This document shows positions 46,014 to 54,008 of a stretch of 64,000 nt of DNA, piece by piece. Position 1 is the stretch's first letter. Each line of letters starts with the position of its first letter. The stretch is taken from the NCBI RefSeq assembly GCF_900537085.1, contig NZ_UNRE01000001.1:811163-875162 (forward strand), read 5' to 3'. This stretch comes from Agarivorans sp. Alg241-V36. Its GTDB lineage: Bacteria > Pseudomonadota > Gammaproteobacteria > Enterobacterales > Celerinatantimonadaceae. The notes under the pieces are model-generated. The model searched no databases. It saw only the letters and a list, made by a program, of their open reading frames with translations, and was not told the origin of the DNA. The position numbers and the translations under genes are program-made.

Positions 46014-46029
46014 GTGGAAACGTTTACCC
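46014..46029. promoter_or_regulatory. GalR/LacI-family operator
   Basis: GTGGAAACGTTTACCC is a near-palindrome around the central CG and fits the GalR-type consensus GTGkAAnCGnTTnCAC except for the final bases. It lies about 90 bases before galE, in the expected promoter zone. The regulator gene itself is not in the window. Confidence 0.65.
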
Positions 46030-46120
46030 TTTCGTGCTTCAATATACTTATTCGAGGCTGTGAAAGCAGTTTGTAAAGGAACTGGATGCATCTAAATTTG
46101 CACAGATTTTGGAGAACGTA

Positions 46121-47140
46121 ATGAATAAGGTCTTGGTTACAGGCGGTATGGGCTACATTGGCAGCCACACTTGTGTACAACTGATTAATGCCGGTTTAAC
46201 TCCCATTATTTTAGACAACCTGTGTAACAGTAAGCGCGAAGTATTATCGCGCATCGAAACCTTAAGTAAGCAACAGCCTGCCTTTTATGAAGGCGATGTT
46301 AGAGACCGAGCGGTGCTAGAAAAGATTTTTAGCGAGCACAAAATTGATTCAGTGATTCACTTCGCGGGATTAAAAGCAGTGGGTGAGTCGGTTGAGAAAC
46401 CTTATGAATACTACGACAACAACGTTAATGGCTCATTAGTACTTATCGATGTTATGCGCAAAGCTGGCGTAAAGAGCATTGTGTTCAGTTCTTCTGCAAC
46501 AGTATATGGCGAGCCGAGTGTTATGCCCATTGATGAAAACACCCCAACCGGTGATGTTACCAATCCTTATGGTCGCAGCAAGTTTATGGTTGAAGAGTGT
46601 TATCGCGATATTCAATTAGCCGCACCAGACTTAAGTGTTACTTTATTACGCTATTTTAATCCAGTAGGCGCTCACCCTAGTGGCTTAATGGGGGAAGATC
46701 CCCAAGGTATTCCGAATAACCTAATGCCATTTATTGCTCAAGTTGCCGTTGGGCGAAGAGATAGCTTGTCGGTATTTGGTGATGACTACCCAACGCCAGA
46801 TGGCACAGGCGTACGTGATTACATTCACGTAATGGATCTCGCCGATGGACACGTTGCTGCCTTAACTAAAATTGGCGAGCAAGCCGGCCTGCATATTTTT
46901 AATTTAGGTACTGGTAAAGGTAGCTCGGTACTGGAAATGGTTAAAGCCTTTAGCCAAGCCAGCGGTAAAGAGATCGCTTACCAAATTTGTCCTCGTCGTA
47001 ATGGTGATATTGCCGAGTGCTGGGCTGCAACCGATAAGGCAGAAAAAGTTTTAGGCTGGAAAGCCACGCGTAGCATTGATGATATGACCGCTGATACCTG
47101 GAACTGGCAGTCAAATAATCCCAAGGGCTACGACCAGTAA
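46121..47140 (+). CDS. galE: UDP-glucose 4-epimerase
   Basis: Interconverts UDP-galactose and UDP-glucose in the Leloir pathway. About 339 residues. 'VLVTGGMGYIGSHTCVQLI' NAD loop at the N-terminus, 'VIHFAGLKAVGESV', 'FSSSATVYG' and the catalytic 'NPYGRSKFMVEE'; also 'HPSGLMGEDPQGIPNNLMPF', a typical GalE stretch. A GGAG ribosome site at 46111-46114 supports the ATG at 46121 over the in-frame TTG at 46109. First gene of galETK. It also provides UDP-galactose for glycan synthesis. Confidence 0.96.
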   Translation: MNKVLVTGGMGYIGSHTCVQLINAGLTPIILDNLCNSKREVLSRIETLSKQQPAFYEGDVRDRAVLEKIFSEHKIDSVIHFAGLKAVGESVEKPYEYYDNNVNGSLVLIDVMRKAGVKSIVFSSSATVYGEPSVMPIDENTPTGDVTNPYGRSKFMVEECYRDIQLAAPDLSVTLLRYFNPVGAHPSGLMGEDPQGIPNNLMPFIAQVAVGRRDSLSVFGDDYPTPDGTGVRDYIHVMDLADGHVAALTKIGEQAGLHIFNLGTGKGSSVLEMVKAFSQASGKEIAYQICPRRNGDIAECWAATDKAEKVLGWKATRSIDDMTADTWNWQSNNPKGYDQ

Positions 47141-47154
47141 TTGTTTAGAAATAA

Positions 47155-47176
47155 GGAGCACCCGAGGGTGCTTTTG
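47155..47176 (+). terminator. Hairpin between galE and galT
   Basis: AGCACC and GGTGCT pair around CGAG, followed by TTTT, 15 bases after the galE stop. It could be a partial terminator that lowers galT/galK relative to galE, or an mRNA-processing hairpin. Confidence 0.55.
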
Positions 47177-47194
47177 ATGGAGTAAGAAAACCTC

Positions 47195-48256
47195 ATGTTA
47201 GACACTAAATTTGACCCTACAGAGCATCCACATCGCCGCTACAACCCGCTAACGGGGCAGTGGATTTTGGTATCTCCGCATCGTGCTAAACGACCTTGGA
47301 GTGGTCAAGACGAAACGCCGTCTACCGCCGAGCTTCCAAGTTACGACGAAGGCTGTTTTTTGTGTGCTGGTAATACCCGAATTTCTGGCGATGTTAATCC
47401 AGATTACAAAGGGACTTATGTATTTGGGAATGATTTTGCGGCACTAATGACCGACTCGCCAGATGTGCCAAAATCTGCCGATCCTTTGTTTACTAGTATG
47501 GAAGCACGCGGGCTTAGCCGAGTAATTTGCTTCTCGCCGGATCACAGTAAAACCCTGCCAGAGCTTTCAGTGCCAGCTATTCGTGGTGTGATTGATACCT
47601 GGAATGAGCAGATAGAAGAGCTAGGTCAAGACTACCTATGGGTTCAGGCTTTTGAGAATAAAGGTGAAACCATGGGCTGCTCTCAGCCTCACCCTCATGG
47701 CCAGATATGGGCGAATAGCTTTTTACCTAATGAGATTGAGCGTAAGGATAAACACTTACGAGATTACTACCAGCAATATGGCAGCAACCTATTGGTTGAC
47801 TATGCGACCAAGGAGCAAGCTGATGGCGTCCGCACGGTGGTGGAAACCGAACATTGGTTAGCAGTGGTTCCCTATTGGGCTGCTTGGCCGTTTGAAACCA
47901 TGTTATTGCCAAAAGCGCATATTCGCCGTATGAGCGAGCTAAGCGATGAGCAGCGCGATGATTTATCATTAGCCATTAAAAAGCTAACTAGCCGTTACGA
48001 CAATTTATTTAAGTGCTCATTCCCGTATTCAATGGGCTGGCACTATGCACCGTTCTTTAAAGAGGGTGATACTTCTACAGAGCATTGGCAGTTGCATGCC
48101 TTGTTTTATCCACCGCTATTACGCAGTGCCAGTGTACGTAAGTTTATGGTGGGCTACGAAATGTTAGCCGAAAGCCAGCGTGATTTAACTGCCGAGCAAG
48201 CAGCCGAAAAGCTACGTAACTTAAGTGACGTACATTACAAAGAACAAGATCAGTAA
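47195..48256 (+). CDS. galT: Galactose-1-phosphate uridylyltransferase
   Basis: Exchanges galactose-1-P and UDP-glucose to UDP-galactose and glucose-1-P. 353 residues with two HIT-like halves. The active-site His triad is in '[13 protein letters not shown]' (HPH), and the N-terminal '[20 protein letters not shown]' and 'CFLCAGNTR' (zinc Cys pair) are family hallmarks. '[15 protein letters not shown]' marks the second half. It starts about 55 bases after galE with a hairpin in between and ends 11 bases before galK. Complete and typical. Confidence 0.97.
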   Translation: MLDTKFDPTEHPHRRYNPLTGQWILVSPHRAKRPWSGQDETPSTAELPSYDEGCFLCAGNTRISGDVNPDYKGTYVFGNDFAALMTDSPDVPKSADPLFTSMEARGLSRVICFSPDHSKTLPELSVPAIRGVIDTWNEQIEELGQDYLWVQAFENKGETMGCSQPHPHGQIWANSFLPNEIERKDKHLRDYYQQYGSNLLVDYATKEQADGVRTVVETEHWLAVVPYWAAWPFETMLLPKAHIRRMSELSDEQRDDLSLAIKKLTSRYDNLFKCSFPYSMGWHYAPFFKEGDTSTEHWQLHALFYPPLLRSASVRKFMVGYEMLAESQRDLTAEQAAEKLRNLSDVHYKEQDQ

Positions 48257-48267
48257 AGGAGCCGTTA

Positions 48268-49431
48268 ATGACTAATCGCCAACAACAACTAATTGATAAG
48301 GTTTCGAGTGCCTTTACTGAAATGACCGGTCAGGCACCCGCAAAACTGATTCAAGCACCAGGTCGAGTTAACCTAATTGGTGAACACACCGATTATAACG
48401 ATGGTTTTGTTTTGCCTTGCGCCATCGACTACCAAGCAGTAGTTGCAGCCGCGCCGCGCACCGACAGCATAGTGCGGGTAGTGTCGGTTGACTATGGTAA
48501 TCAAGTAAACGAATTCGATATTAGTAAGCCCTTGCTATTTGATGAAAATCTAATGTGGGTTAACTATATCCGTGGGGTTATTTCAGTATTGCTAAAGCAA
48601 GGTTTTAGCTTTTCTGGCGCTGATATAGCCGTTAGCGGAAACGTGCCCCAAGGGGCGGGTTTAAGCTCTTCAGCAGCCTTAGAAGTTGTGATTGGCCAAA
48701 CCTTTAAAACCTTATACAACTTGGATGTATCACAACAGCAACTGGCGCTGATAGGCCAAGAAGCTGAAAACAACTTTGTAGGGTGTAATTGCGGCATCAT
48801 GGACCAGCTAATATCTGCTGAAGGTGAAGAAAACCATGCCTTGCTTATCGACTGTCGCTCTCTAGACACTAAAGCAGTGGCGATGCCAGAAGAAATGGCT
48901 GTAGTGATCATTAATTCCAACAAGAAGCGTGGTTTGGTTGATAGTGAATACAATACTCGCCGCGAACAGTGTGAAGCGGCGGCCAAAGGTTTAGGCTTTA
49001 AATCTTTACGTGATGTAAGCGAAGTAGTGTTTGCTGATAACTCGAACAAGCTAGACCCTGTTGTAGCGAAACGCGCTCGCCATGTGATAACAGAAAACGC
49101 TCGTACTTTAGCTGCAGCAGATGCACTAAAAGCTAATGACATGGCCAAGCTAAGTGTGCTTATGGAGCAGTCTCATGCCTCTATGCGTGATGATTTTGAA
49201 ATTACCGTTCCAGAAGTTGATGGGCTGGTGGATATTGTAAAACAAGTCATTGGTGCGGAAGGTGGCGTCAGGATGACTGGCGGCGGTTTTGGTGGCTGTA
49301 TCGTAGCGCTTATGCCACCGGCGCTTGTGGATGATGTATGCCAAGCCGTGGAGCAAAAGTATCAAGCGCTTACTGGGTTAAAAGAAAGCATTTACGTTTG
49401 CAAAGCCATGCCAGGTGCAGGCGCTATTTAA
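48268..49431 (+). CDS. galK: Galactokinase
   Basis: Phosphorylates galactose to galactose-1-phosphate with ATP. 387 residues of the GHMP kinase fold: substrate motif '[20 protein letters not shown]' (31-50), ATP motif '[17 protein letters not shown]', '[13 protein letters not shown]' and the C-terminal '[17 protein letters not shown]'. Ribosome site AAAGGAG precedes the ATG. It completes galETK. No galM or galactose transporter lies in the window. A terminator follows. Confidence 0.97.
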   Translation: MTNRQQQLIDKVSSAFTEMTGQAPAKLIQAPGRVNLIGEHTDYNDGFVLPCAIDYQAVVAAAPRTDSIVRVVSVDYGNQVNEFDISKPLLFDENLMWVNYIRGVISVLLKQGFSFSGADIAVSGNVPQGAGLSSSAALEVVIGQTFKTLYNLDVSQQQLALIGQEAENNFVGCNCGIMDQLISAEGEENHALLIDCRSLDTKAVAMPEEMAVVIINSNKKRGLVDSEYNTRREQCEAAAKGLGFKSLRDVSEVVFADNSNKLDPVVAKRARHVITENARTLAAADALKANDMAKLSVLMEQSHASMRDDFEITVPEVDGLVDIVKQVIGAEGGVRMTGGGFGGCIVALMPPALVDDVCQAVEQKYQALTGLKESIYVCKAMPGAGAI

Positions 49432-49448
49432 GGCCAAACTGTTAATGT

Positions 49449-49477
49449 AAAGCCTTGGTGTATTCGAGGCTTTTTGT
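49449..49477 (+). terminator. Intrinsic terminator after galK
   Basis: AAAGCCT and AGGCTTT pair across a loop of about 11 bases that can itself partly pair, followed by TTTTTGTTTT. It lies 17 bases after the galK stop. Confidence 0.7.
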
Positions 49478-49826
49478 TTTCAGGCGGGCTAATCAGAACT
49501 TGAGAACGGCATAAGCGGATGGCTATTTTAAAACTAGGTATTTGATTGTATTGAACTATGCAATTGAACTATGTAATTCATCTAGCGTATAAGAGATATA
49601 CATTTGTGGCCCAGCGGCTAAGTGCTAATATCAAGGTCTAGTTAGAGGGAACTCTGACGTAAACCATAGACAGGAAGTCGCCCGAGGGCGGCTTTTTTTG
49701 TGCCCTAAGTAAAATACTGACTAAAAAGTTAACAGTGTAGGAAAGTAGCAACAGAAATTGCTTCATGTTCTTGGTTAACGAGTTTTGCTTTAAAGGCACC
49801 GGAATATAGAACGAAGAGGTAACAGT
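49478..49826. other. Non-coding accessory stretch
   Basis: About 350 bases with no supported gene. It contains an 11-base near-repeat (TTGAACTATG twice at about 49550-49575) and one hairpin with a T run at 49675-49699. No integrase or phage gene is recognisable. Confidence 0.4.
49675..49700 (+). terminator. Intrinsic-terminator-like hairpin
   Basis: AGTCGCCC and GGGCGGCT pair (one mismatch) around GA, followed by seven T. No gene ends directly upstream, so it may close a small untranslated transcript or be left over from a lost gene. Confidence 0.55.
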
Positions 49827-49982
49827 ATGAAGGGTGTAAGTTTTCACAAACGCGACGCACTATGGATGGCTCATATATTTATCGAAGGAAAGCGCAGGCA
49901 TTTGGGCTGTTTCAAAAAGCAAGATGAAGCAATCGCAGCACGTAAAGCAGCAGAAAACGAATGTACCAAGGAAGCTGCGTAG
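49827..49982 (+). CDS. Stand-alone AP2-domain mini-protein
   Basis: A 51-residue ORF: 'MKGVSFHKRDALWMAHIFIE' then 'GKRRHLGCFKKQDEAIAARK' and a short tail. The G-V-x-x-H-K-R-D..W.A.I...GKR.HLG.F...DEA..AR pattern is the AP2 DNA-binding domain as found in phage and homing-endonuclease proteins, but here without a nuclease. An AGAGGT ribosome-like site precedes the ATG at proper spacing. It lies just past the 3' end of tRNA-Arg(CCU), a classic integration site, so it may be a fragment of a mobile element. Whether it is expressed is unknown. Confidence 0.65.
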   Translation: MKGVSFHKRDALWMAHIFIEGKRRHLGCFKKQDEAIAARKAAENECTKEAA

Positions 49983-50086
49983 CTAATTTGTTAGAAGAAG
50001 CTCTTAGCTTAACGAAAACTGAATCTGTCGCAGATAGACAATTGACAAAAGTTAAGGGGCTGGAGCGCATCTTATGTTGTAGATGC

Positions 50087-50162
50087 TGGCGTCCCCTACA
50101 GGATTCGAACCTGTGTCTAAGACTTAGGAGGTCCTTGTTCTATCCAGCTGAACTAAGGGGAC
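50087..50162 (-). tRNA. tRNA-Arg (anticodon CCU)
   Basis: On the minus strand the acceptor GTCCCCT pairs with AGGGGAC. The D arm follows, then an anticodon stem AGGAC/GTCTT around the loop CTCCTAA (anticodon CCT, reading AGG), a T arm with GGTTCGAATCC, discriminator G and an encoded CCA. 76 bases in all; it has a full cloverleaf and looks functional. Confidence 0.93.
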
Positions 50163-50241
50163 GCAAAGTAAGGTGCGCACACTATTACTGCTAATGTGCG
50201 GTTTCATTATACTCAGCTTTAAGCTTATGAAAAGCCAAGCC

Positions 50242-51384
50242 TTACTGTTTGCTTACTAAGTCACCAAGTTGGATGTTGGCAGTCATGCTTGGGTCCACCG
50301 CAACCACAATTGCGCTCTCTTGATAAACCTGCTCAATTCTTACCATGCTATCAGCGATGATTTGTTCTTGGCGCGGAATATCCCAGTTGCCCCAATGATA
50401 GTTTTGATGGATAAGGCTTAGCAGCATACCTCGGTTAAGCTGGTTTGCTTTACCTAAATTAATTTGCCAGCGATCAGGTCCAAGAACTTTAACAACACTG
50501 CCTTGCAGGGGCTGGCAAGCGAGTAGGGCATCTACTTCTGTCACCACTTGTTGCAAGGTAGAATTTACGGTTTCTCCATAGGACGATAACCAAAACTCAG
50601 CTGAGTGAGGGGATACCACTTCTCTGGCATCAAATTCCCAAGGCGCATTTACCGAAAAGCGCTTGTTGTATATTTCTTCTAGATCTATGGCGTTGTATAC
50701 CCTGGCGTTAACCACAAAGTAACGTTGAGGATAGCTAAGGTTAATAAATTTAGGTTTGTGTACTTGGTCTAGCGAAATGTTTTCGATTTCTAAGCCAAGC
50801 AGGTATTGCGCGCCATACCGATCGGCAACATCTTTAATGCCCTTGTAGTTATGCTCCCCCGGCTTGTAATAGTTTAAGGGTAACTTTGGTGGGGGTTTTA
50901 CGTTGAACTGATTGCTCACCTGACGAGCAATGTCGTAGGTTCGTTGTTCAATAGCCGGTGACAATTCTTGTAGTTGGCCAACACGCGCTTGATGCTGTTG
51001 CTTTAAGAAGGGAGGGAGTAGCAACATGTTTTTACTATAACCACTGGCTTTACATTGGCTGGTGGCCGGAAAAACGTCGGCTTGTAAGATAATATAGTAT
51101 TGCTGGCCGTGATTACCTTCATCTAGCACAGTTAAGTTGTGCAACGAGCCTTTCGATACCACTTCAATTTGATCTAGTGTGAGCTGCCCACCAGAGACTT
51201 TGCTGATACTGGTAACAGACGCTCCCGAATACAACAATAACTGCTTAACCGCATCTTGTGTGGCTAAACTTTTGGCTTGCTCAAAGTCGTTATTTACGAT
51301 GGTGGCTTGGCCTTTAGCCTCGTACCATATTGCCTGTGCTGACATGCTAATTAGCAGCCCAGCTATAAGAATTATCTGTTTCAT
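50242..51384 (-). CDS. flgT: Flagellar H-ring protein FlgT
   Basis: Periplasmic protein of the H-ring around the LP ring in Vibrio-type sodium-driven polar flagella. 380 residues with a cleavable signal peptide (about 1-18, 'LLISMSAQA'), followed by 'WYEAKGQATIVNNDFEQAKS', the conserved FlgT N-terminal phrase. The middle has the typical 'ADVFPATSQCKASGYSKNML', and the C-terminal domain follows. It is read away from flgO, and candidate sigma-54 sites face both ways between them. Its presence implies a sheathed polar flagellum, as in Vibrio and relatives. Confidence 0.93.
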   Translation of the reverse strand: MKQIILIAGLLISMSAQAIWYEAKGQATIVNNDFEQAKSLATQDAVKQLLLYSGASVTSISKVSGGQLTLDQIEVVSKGSLHNLTVLDEGNHGQQYYIILQADVFPATSQCKASGYSKNMLLLPPFLKQQHQARVGQLQELSPAIEQRTYDIARQVSNQFNVKPPPKLPLNYYKPGEHNYKGIKDVADRYGAQYLLGLEIENISLDQVHKPKFINLSYPQRYFVVNARVYNAIDLEEIYNKRFSVNAPWEFDAREVVSPHSAEFWLSSYGETVNSTLQQVVTEVDALLACQPLQGSVVKVLGPDRWQINLGKANQLNRGMLLSLIHQNYHWGNWDIPRQEQIIADSMVRIEQVYQESAIVVAVDPSMTANIQLGDLVSKQ

Positions 51385-51407
51385 AAGGCCCTCCTATCCC
51401 AAGGCAA

Positions 51408-51424
51408 AGCAATAACCGTACCCA
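51408..51424 (-). promoter_or_regulatory. Sigma-54-like promoter candidate for flgT
   Basis: On the minus strand the sequence reads GGGTACGGTTATTGCT, with GG and GC ten bases apart. The -12 half (TTGCT) is good and the -24 half (GGGTAC) weaker. It lies 24 bases before the flgT start, which is close. Confidence 0.4.
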
Positions 51425-51446
51425 AATAAAACGTTATTTTTTTGAC

Positions 51447-51462
51447 TGGAACAGTTATTGCT
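51447..51462 (+). promoter_or_regulatory. Sigma-54-type promoter for flgOP
   Basis: TGGAACAGTTATTGCT has GG and GC ten bases apart; the -12 TTGCT is perfect and -24 differs from TGGCAC by one base. It lies 29 bases before the flgO ATG (51491). Flagellar middle genes in this lineage are driven by sigma-54 with FlrA/FlrC. Confidence 0.7.
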
Positions 51463-51490
51463 AGGAACAGTGGAGTCGGAGGAGATTGAT

Positions 51491-52075
51491 ATGCGATATA
51501 CGACATTACTTATTGTGCTGGTAGCGCTACAAGGATGCAATACCAGTTTACACCATGTTTCAAATTACCCTTATGTAGAGGCGCGCGAGCAGCAAGATGC
51601 CGCGTTGTATGTGCATGTAGATAGCTTGTCCAAGCAACTTACCGATGATGTAGACCTAATTGAAACTGATTCTGTTGCCGTGAGCACGGTAGTGGATTTA
51701 GATAACTTGCAATCGAGTGATGCGTTTGGGCGGCAAGTGGCAGAGGCAATGTTTGCCGCTTTGTCTAAAGAAGGCGTAAACATGGTAGAGCCGCGCTTAA
51801 CCGGTAGGTTGCAAATGGACCCTGGTTTTGGCGAGTTCTCTTTGTCTCGAGATGCTGAATTATTGAGAACTGAAATGGAAATCACCTATGTGGTGGTGGG
51901 TAGTTTTCAGCGAACTACCTCAGGAAGGCATGTAAATCTGCGTTTAGTTGAATTATCTAGTCAAGCGGTGGTGTCGGCGGCGTATCAATTTATCCCCAAT
52001 ATGGCGGGAGCCACCTCTCCGCGTGTGACTAGTGTAAATGGGAGCTTGCAGCGTCATGAACAAACTGTACTTTAG
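51491..52075 (+). CDS. flgO: Flagellar outer-membrane lipoprotein FlgO
   Basis: About 194 residues from ATG 51491, which has GGAGGAGA as ribosome site; the longer frame from 51458 lies inside the promoter and is rejected. A signal peptide ends in the lipobox 'VALQGC' (Cys near 16). The FlgO domain follows, with 'LETDSVAVSTVVDLDNL'-like and 'SDAFGRQVAEAMFAAL', 'YVVVGSFQRTTSGRHVNLRL' and 'QFIPN'. It is needed for stable polar flagella in Vibrio. It overlaps flgP by about 20 bases. Confidence 0.88.
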   Translation: MRYTTLLIVLVALQGCNTSLHHVSNYPYVEAREQQDAALYVHVDSLSKQLTDDVDLIETDSVAVSTVVDLDNLQSSDAFGRQVAEAMFAALSKEGVNMVEPRLTGRLQMDPGFGEFSLSRDAELLRTEMEITYVVVGSFQRTTSGRHVNLRLVELSSQAVVSAAYQFIPNMAGATSPRVTSVNGSLQRHEQTVL

Positions 52076-52532
52076 ATCGTGGTTTATTAGTTTAGCGGTA
52101 TTGCTGTTATTAGCCTGTACGCCAACTACTCAAGTTAAACAAGTTGAATGGACCTATGAACCTCCAGGCGATTTTACCGTGGTTAATGCCGTTGGTTATG
52201 CACCTATTAGCCAACAGCGTGGGGCTGACATGAGCGCCAAGCAATTGCGTGCGATGAAAGCCTCTAAATTGGATGCTTATCGTGAGCTTTCTGAACAAGT
52301 TTACGGTCAACACATTGATAGCTCGGCAACGGTTAGCGATATGGTGCTTGGCAATGAGCGCTTAGCTGCCTCGGTTGCTGGGGTAATTAGAGGCGCTAAA
52401 GTAATTAATGCCTATGCAGTTGACGATGTGTATGTTACTGAGTTGCAACTGGATTTTAGAGAGGTTTATCGTGTTACTATGTCCATGGCGCCAACCCGTC
52501 ACTTAGAGAGTCAAAAAACCGTTCATTTTTAG
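52056..52532 (+). CDS. flgP: Flagellar lipoprotein FlgP
   Basis: Outer-membrane lipoprotein of the H-ring/basal disk in Vibrio and relatives, required for motility. About 158 residues from ATG 52056, inside the end of flgO. A signal peptide ends in the lipobox 'LLLLAC' (Cys near 20). The LPP20-like domain has 'VNAVGYAPISQQRGADMSAK' and 'QLRAMKASKLDAYRELSEQV', both characteristic. It shares the sigma-54-type promoter with flgO. Confidence 0.92.
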   Translation: MNKLYFRSWFISLAVLLLLACTPTTQVKQVEWTYEPPGDFTVVNAVGYAPISQQRGADMSAKQLRAMKASKLDAYRELSEQVYGQHIDSSATVSDMVLGNERLAASVAGVIRGAKVINAYAVDDVYVTELQLDFREVYRVTMSMAPTRHLESQKTVHF

Positions 52533-52559
52533 TAAAGATTTTACCTTTCTGGCCGATAC
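52533..52559 (+). promoter_or_regulatory. Sigma-28 (FliA)-type promoter
   Basis: TAAA (52533-52536), exactly 15 bases, then GCCGATAC (52552-52559), against the consensus TAAA-N15-GCCGATAA. It lies directly after the flgP stop and 32 bases before the second FlgO-like gene. Confidence 0.8.
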
Positions 52560-52590
52560 TTTAAGCGTAATAGACGATTAAGGAAGCGAC

Positions 52591-53337
52591 ATGAAAGGTA
52601 TATCTTTAGTAGCCTTGGCTACTTCAATGCTGGTGGGCTGTTCTAGCTCACCCTCGATGCAGAAGGTCGTGGTGTACGATGGCTCAAAACACCACGCAGC
52701 GCATACTCACAATTCCCACTATATGGAAGGTGTCGTTGACGAGAATGGTCAGCTGTATTTAAGCGGAATGCAAAGCCGTTCGCTTCAGCCAGAGGGGCCT
52801 GACATGAGCGACCCCGACGTGCAACACTCGCTTACCGATTATGTAAATTTAATGTCGCAACGCTTAGTATCTAGTTCACATTATGTGAATGCAGATACGC
52901 CTATTGGCGTGGCGTCTTTTGTCCCTCTAGACAACCTTCGCACTACTGATTTGTTTGGTATGCAACTAGCCGAAAGCTTTGTTTATGAAATGCAGCAAAG
53001 CGGCTTTTCTGTGATTGACTACAAAACAACCGGTTTTATCCGCATTACTCAAGAAGGTGATTTTGTATATAGCCGTAACGTAAAAGAGTTATCAAAGCGC
53101 TTGCCGATTGAATATTTGTTAGTTGGTACCTTTAGCAAATCAAATCAAGGCATATTGGTGAATGCTCGCATTGTTGGCGCGCAGTCAAAAGTTGTGGTTG
53201 CTTCCGCTCAAGAACTTATTCCTAACGAAGTTTACCAAAGCAAAGTGCCTGCTCCGGTTAAGCGAGATGGAGTAATGATTATTGAGTCGCGTAAACAAGC
53301 CAGTAAAACTAAGATGCCGACGGGTGAGCGTGGTTAG
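52591..53337 (+). CDS. Second FlgO-domain lipoprotein
   Basis: A 248-residue predicted lipoprotein: signal peptide with lipobox 'MLVGC' (Cys near 17). The polar N-terminal part is His-rich ('SKHHAAHTHNSHYM', about 33-46), and the FlgO-like domain (about 90-225) has 'IGVASFVPLDNLRTTDLFGM', 'LAESFVYEMQQSGFSVIDYK', 'YLLVGTFSKSNQGILVNARI' and 'ELIPNEVYQ'. It is clearly related to FlgO at 51491 but longer and with its own sigma-28-type promoter. It is therefore likely a late flagellar gene, perhaps acting at the outer membrane with FlgO and FlgP. The His cluster could bind metal. The exact role is unknown. Confidence 0.8.
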   Translation: MKGISLVALATSMLVGCSSSPSMQKVVVYDGSKHHAAHTHNSHYMEGVVDENGQLYLSGMQSRSLQPEGPDMSDPDVQHSLTDYVNLMSQRLVSSSHYVNADTPIGVASFVPLDNLRTTDLFGMQLAESFVYEMQQSGFSVIDYKTTGFIRITQEGDFVYSRNVKELSKRLPIEYLLVGTFSKSNQGILVNARIVGAQSKVVVASAQELIPNEVYQSKVPAPVKRDGVMIIESRKQASKTKMPTGERG

Positions 53338-53362
53338 TTAATTTCGTCTATTACTGTTACAA

Positions 53363-53391
53363 GCAAAACCCTGGCTTTGGCTGGGGTTTTG
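53363..53391 (+). terminator. Intrinsic terminator after the second FlgO-like gene
   Basis: CAAAACCC(T)GG and C(T)GGGGTTTTG pair around CTTTGG, followed by TTGTTTTTG. It ends the flgO-like transcript and faces flgN from the other side. Confidence 0.75.
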
Positions 53392-53458
53392 TTGTTTTTG
53401 AGTTGGTGGTTTATTTAAGCACACTAGCATTGGACCACTAAGCACATGTAGTAGTGTG

Positions 53459-53494
53459 TTTAGGTTTAGGTTTAGGTTTAGGTTTAGGTTTAGG
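53459..53494. repeat. Six tandem TTTAGG repeats
   Basis: Six exact copies of the hexamer TTTAGG (36 bases), followed by TAGGGG, in the gap between the convergent flgO-like gene and flgN. It resembles a telomere-type repeat by chance of motif. It is not in a coding frame, and no promoter lies next to it, so phase variation is not obvious. Confidence 0.9.
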
Positions 53495-53581
53495 TAGGGG
53501 AGATACTTCAGACAAAGCTAATGTGAGAAGGCCTGTTATCTCAAAACGAAGTGATTTTCTTATTGAAGAACGTTCTAAAGC

Positions 53582-54001
53582 TTAAGCTTTAAAGCCTTTG
53601 CCCATTCGTTGTGAACTGTGCTTTTTACCTAGCTTATCGTAGGTAGAGGCATTTTGGTTTTGCAGCTGATCAATGACCGCGCTTAGCTGCCTGACCTTTT
53701 CATTGCTGGCTTTGATTATCTCGCCATTTAACTCATTTCGCTCTTGGCATTGAGCAAGTAAATCTTTGATGGTTTCTACTTGTTGAGCAAACTGGGGATC
53801 AGAGTTTAGTTGTTCCTTCTCCGAAGAGGCTGCGATCTCTTCATCAGCACTGGCTATTAGCACCAGTGCTTGCTCTTTTTGTTCGGCGACGGCATAGAGT
53901 GCAATGGTGTCGTCTTGTTCAAGAGCTACTTTTTCTTGTTCCAAAAGAGAAAGCAGCAAGGTGAGTTGCTGCTCTTGAGTATTCAGTAGTGGGGCGAACA
54001 T
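53582..54001 (-). CDS. flgN: Flagellar export chaperone FlgN
   Basis: Cytoplasmic chaperone for the hook-junction proteins FlgK and FlgL. 139 residues, almost all alpha-helical with heptad patterns: 'LLSLLEQEKVALEQDDTIAL' near the N-terminus and 'LNGEIIKASNEKVRQLSAVI' in the FlgK/L-binding C-terminal half. It lies 7 bases after flgM on the same strand, the usual flgAMN order. Sequence conservation in the family is low, so position counts for much of the call. Confidence 0.88.
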   Translation of the reverse strand: MFAPLLNTQEQQLTLLLSLLEQEKVALEQDDTIALYAVAEQKEQALVLIASADEEIAASSEKEQLNSDPQFAQQVETIKDLLAQCQERNELNGEIIKASNEKVRQLSAVIDQLQNQNASTYDKLGKKHSSQRMGKGFKA

Positions 54002-54008
54002 AGGCTAA

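Larger units (their letters stand above)
45504..46120. other. Regulatory intergenic region before galETK
   Basis: About 600 bases without a gene between the divergent acyl-CoA synthetase and galE. It contains one clear GalR-like operator (46014-46029) and a second related site (45758-45773). No RNA gene is recognisable. Confidence 0.6.

Noticed and set aside
48564-49148. A 194-codon minus-strand frame inside galK
   Set aside because: It is antisense to a complete and well-conserved galactokinase, and its Ser/Ala/Cys-rich make-up is typical of shadow frames.
49638-49847. A 69-codon minus-strand frame in the accessory patch
   Set aside because: It runs through the terminator hairpin and overlaps the AP2 ORF start; composition is random and there is no ribosome site.
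53459-53494. Phase-variable switch from the TTTAGG repeats
   Set aside because: The tract is downstream of both neighbouring genes and not in a frame or promoter, and hexamers do not change reading frame.
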